This document shows positions 2,853-5,433 of a stretch of DNA of 5,433 nt, piece after piece. Positions within the stretch are counted from its first letter, which is position 1; the number at the start of each line of letters is the position of its first letter. The notes below the pieces were generated by a model. The model had not been told where the DNA came from. It worked only from the letters and a program-made list of their open reading frames with translations, and did not search any database. The stretch is from positions 1-5,433 of the forward strand of contig DUZC01000237.1 of the NCBI GenBank assembly GCA_013349735.1, given 5' to 3'. A program made the translations under genes and the position numbers. This DNA comes from Rhodospirillaceae bacterium. Its GTDB lineage: Bacteria; Pseudomonadota; Alphaproteobacteria; Rhodospirillales; Magnetospirillaceae.

Positions 2853-5433
2853 TCAAGCCGGTTCGCGCAACAATGTGACCGCGGCGAGGTCAACCGAAAC
2901 CAGCGTCGAGACGCCGCGTTCCGCCATGGTAACGCCAAAAAGACGGTCCATCCGGGCCATGGTCATGCGATGGTGGGTAACCACCAGAAAGCGCGTTTTA
3001 GAGGCCTGAGCAATTTCCGCCACCAAGGAACAGAAACGGTCGACATTGGCGTCGTCCAGCGGGGCGTCCACTTCATCGAGGACACAAATGGGGGCTGGGT
3101 TGGTCATGAAAACGGCAAATAACAGGGCCAGCGCGGTCAAAGCCTGTTCACCGCCCGACAGCAACGACAAAACTTGCAGTCTTTTTCCTGGCGGGCTGGC
3201 CATGATTTCCAAGCCGGCCTGTAAGGGATCATTGGCCTCGGTAAGGGCCAGATGAGCGCGGCCGCCGCCAAACAGGCGCACGAATAATTGACGGAAATGT
3301 TGATCGACCGCTTCAAACGAGGCCAGCAGTCTTTGTCGTCCTTCGCGGTTAATCTCGCTGATGGCCTGGCGCAATTTGCTGATGGCCGAAGTCAGATCGG
3401 TGCGTTCCTTGCCAAGACTGTCAATCTGGGTAGACAAGTCCTTGGCTTCTTCTTCAGCGCGCAGATTGACCGGCCCCATGTTTTCGCGTTCATTTTGCAG
3501 CTGTTCCAGGCGCCTTTGCCAGTTTCCCGATGTGTCGGGGCTCGTCTCGGACATTTGGCTTAGCAACTGCTCCGGGTCCATTTCCAGACGCTCGGTGATC
3601 CGCAAGGACAAGGCCTCGGCTGCCTGGCGTTGCGCGTTGGTTTCAGCTTCAAGGCGGATGCGGGCCTCGCGCTTTGTCGCCAAAAACTGTTCCGCTTCCC
3701 TCAACAGGCGGTCGGCAGCGACCAGCTTCTGCTCGCCGTCCGTCAGGAGGGCCTCGGCTATTTGGCGCGCGGTCTCCGCGGCGGCTTGTTGAGTCAGCAG
3801 GTCTTGCCGGCGCTGGCCAATTTCCTCGGGCAGACGGGTCAAATGGGCCAGTTCGGCTTCGGCTTCTTGAGCCCGTTGGCCAAGTTCTTCTTGGTGACGG
3901 GCGGCATTGCTTGCCCGTCCCAACCAGGAATTTTCTTCATTTTTGATGCTGTCGATCCGGCGTTGACGTTCCGCGGCCTCAAGACGCAGCCGATCCTGAA
4001 GGCCTCGGGCTTCGACCAGACGGGTCCGTCGCTCGGCCAGATCTGCTCTTAGCAAAGAAACTTTATCTTTGGCGCCGTCCGTCGGTTGGAAACTGGCAAC
4101 CCGCGCATTGGCGCTGGCCTCCTCGGCCCGGGCTTCGGCAAGATCCGAGCCAATTTGGGCCGATTGTTGCGCCAGCAGGTCCAGATGAGCCTGGGCGCTT
4201 GCCGCTTTCTGCGCCAGTTTGGCCAGACTATCCCGCAATTTATTGCAGTCTGATTCGGCGGCGCGGGTGGCCTCGCGGGCGCTTTGTTCTGCCTTGGCTT
4301 CCTCTTCGACGCGAAAGGCCGAGTCACGGGCCCGCTCTTCGGCAGAATGCAGACCAAGCTCAGCGTCTTCAATGCGGGTTTCCAATTCCTTTAGCCGGTT
4401 TCGCTGCCGTAAAAGGGCCGCCGCAGCATTGGGGGCGCCGGCCTTGATGCGAAAGCCATCCCAGCGCCAAAGATCGCCGCCAAGGGTTACCAGCCTTTGC
4501 CCCACGGCCAATTGCGCCTGTGCCCTTTCGCCGCTTTCATTGTCCAGGACCACCCCGATTTGGGCCAAACGGCGCGCCAAAGCGGTTGGGGCGGTAACGA
4601 AATGTGACAAAGGATGGCAGCCCTGGGGCAGAGAAGGCTGTTCGGTCAAGGGGGGCAAAATTTGCCAGGAAAAAGGGGCCTCGACCGCCACCGGCGCCGA
4701 AAGATCTTCGCCTAAAGCGGTGCCCAGGGCCAGTTCGTAGCCGGCGACGGCGGTGATTTGTTCAAGGATGGGGGCCTGTGCGCCTTCCGGCGCCGGGCCG
4801 AGCAAATCACGCAGCGCCTCGGCTTCGGCCAGTAGACCGCTGCGGGCAGCGCGGAGGCTTTGCAGGCTTTCGCGGGCGGCGTCGCGGGTCTGGCTGGCTT
4901 CCAGCCGCCGCCGCTCGGCCTGCTCTGTCAGGTCCCGACAGTTTTCTAGATGCTCAAGCGCTTCTTCAAGGTCCATTTCCGCCGAGGTCAGCACCGCTTG
5001 ATCCACGGCCTCGTTCCTGGCCTGTTGGATTTGTCCGGCGACGTCTTCCGCCCGCTTTTCCAGGCGGCTGCGACGCGCTTCCGCTTCGCTTTGCTGCCGA
5101 AGGGCGGCGGCCCGTTCGGCGTCGGCGGCGGCCACCTCTTCCATCAGTCGGTTAAGCTGGCCCTCTGCCGTCTGGACCTGTTCAAGGGCCTCATCGACCA
5201 AGACCAGCGCGGCGGCTTGCTGCTCGATTTCGCCGGCCGCAGCGTCCTCAAGGCGCATTTTTTCACTGGCCAGAATTTCCAGATTCTGGACGGCGTCCTG
5301 GTGACGCGCCGTTTCACGCTCCCGGTCCGTGCTTATCTGTTGCAGGCGTCGCTGCGCTTCGCCCTGCGCCAAAGCCAATCGGCTGGCATCGGCTTCCAGC
5401 TGGTCGCGGCTGGCATTGATCTGGATCAGCGCT
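2853..5433 (-). CDS. smc: Chromosome segregation ATPase SMC (C-terminal part, runs off the window)
   Basis: The visible 859 residues lack the N-terminus; no stop codon occurs in frame up to base 5433. SMC dimers with ScpA/ScpB compact and separate newly replicated chromosomes using ATP. In order the sequence shows a long Ala/Glu/Arg/Gln coiled coil, a hinge starting near base 4810 (GPAPEGAQAPILEQ, then GYELALGTALGEDL) and ending near base 4430 (GGDLWRWDGFRI), and a returning coil. GPVNLRAEEE lies close to the head, followed by the ATPase lobe: signature LSGGEQALTAL (about 3140), Walker B PICVLDEVD with its Asp-Glu pair, D-loop APLDDAN, and the switch region VVTHHRMTMARMDRLFGV. The end VSTLVSVDL is typical of the family. 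About 300 residues with Walker A are missing beyond the edge, judged from the usual length near 1,150. No frameshift is seen. It reads toward atpI, with a 183-nt gap holding promoters, so the two are probably separate units, perhaps with some read-through. Confidence 0.95.
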   Translation of the reverse strand, partial: ALIQINASRDQLEADASRLALAQGEAQRRLQQISTDRERETARHQDAVQNLEILASEKMRLEDAAAGEIEQQAAALVLVDEALEQVQTAEGQLNRLMEEVAAADAERAAALRQQSEAEARRSRLEKRAEDVAGQIQQARNEAVDQAVLTSAEMDLEEALEHLENCRDLTEQAERRRLEASQTRDAARESLQSLRAARSGLLAEAEALRDLLGPAPEGAQAPILEQITAVAGYELALGTALGEDLSAPVAVEAPFSWQILPPLTEQPSLPQGCHPLSHFVTAPTALARRLAQIGVVLDNESGERAQAQLAVGQRLVTLGGDLWRWDGFRIKAGAPNAAAALLRQRNRLKELETRIEDAELGLHSAEERARDSAFRVEEEAKAEQSAREATRAAESDCNKLRDSLAKLAQKAASAQAHLDLLAQQSAQIGSDLAEARAEEASANARVASFQPTDGAKDKVSLLRADLAERRTRLVEARGLQDRLRLEAAERQRRIDSIKNEENSWLGRASNAARHQEELGQRAQEAEAELAHLTRLPEEIGQRRQDLLTQQAAAETARQIAEALLTDGEQKLVAADRLLREAEQFLATKREARIRLEAETNAQRQAAEALSLRITERLEMDPEQLLSQMSETSPDTSGNWQRRLEQLQNERENMGPVNLRAEEEAKDLSTQIDSLGKERTDLTSAISKLRQAISEINREGRQRLLASFEAVDQHFRQLFVRLFGGGRAHLALTEANDPLQAGLEIMASPPGKRLQVLSLLSGGEQALTALALLFAVFMTNPAPICVLDEVDAPLDDANVDRFCSLVAEIAQASKTRFLVVTHHRMTMARMDRLFGVTMAERGVSTLVSVDLAAVTLLREPA

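Noticed and set aside
3288..4052. Several open frames on the plus strand opposite smc
   Set aside because: They lie opposite a coiled coil rich in Ala, Glu, Arg and Gln, whose codons rarely give stops on the other strand. They overlap one another and have no recognisable fold.
1..5433. A novel defence, mobile or accessory system
   Set aside because: All coding space is filled by smc and F0 genes with normal motifs. No transposase, repeats, att sites or phage-like genes are seen.

Overview
The window is a stretch of alphaproteobacterial chromosome in which every supportable gene lies on the minus strand. From high to low coordinates the order is smc (3' part only), atpI, atpB (a), atpE (c), atpF2 (b'), atpF (b), and then the start codon of another gene at base 3. 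Three things point to an alphaproteobacterium, plausibly of the Rhodospirillales type: an F0 cluster apart from the F1 genes, two diverged b-type subunits (b' and b), and the style of the a, c and SMC proteins. The DNA is GC-rich and rich in Ala, Arg and Glu codons. I cannot name the genus.

Bases 2853-5433 hold the C-terminal 859 residues of the condensin-like SMC protein. They cover coiled coil, hinge, returning coil and the ATPase lobe with signature motif and Walker B; the Walker A half lies beyond the window. Bases 2670-2852 are a 183-nt intergenic region. It carries a good sigma70-type promoter (TTGACA, 17 nt, TATGGT) at 2710-2738 and, further upstream, a perfect TATAAT that overlaps a 12-bp AT-rich palindrome. 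The proximal promoter makes a GTG at 2669 the best start for atpI, rather than the longer frame opening at 2759.

Bases 175-2669 are the F0 operon. AtpI helps c-ring assembly. Subunit a carries the essential Arg and forms the proton half-channels. Subunit c, with carboxylate Glu58, forms the rotor ring. One b' and one b form the peripheral stalk. The spacings look tuned to stoichiometry: atpI/atpB are 12 nt apart with a TTG start for atpB, atpE has an AT-rich leader with a purine-rich ribosome site, a large hairpin separates atpE from atpF2, and atpF2/atpF overlap by one base (TGATG). Bases 1-174 hold no further gene body, only a possible weak promoter, a possible leader hairpin, and the ribosome site and start codon of the next gene.

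I found no mobile element, CRISPR array, tRNA or rRNA, and no sign of a new multi-gene system. The observations worth checking are regulatory: the atpE-atpF2 hairpin, the atpI promoter region with its palindrome, and the non-ATG starts of atpI and atpB.
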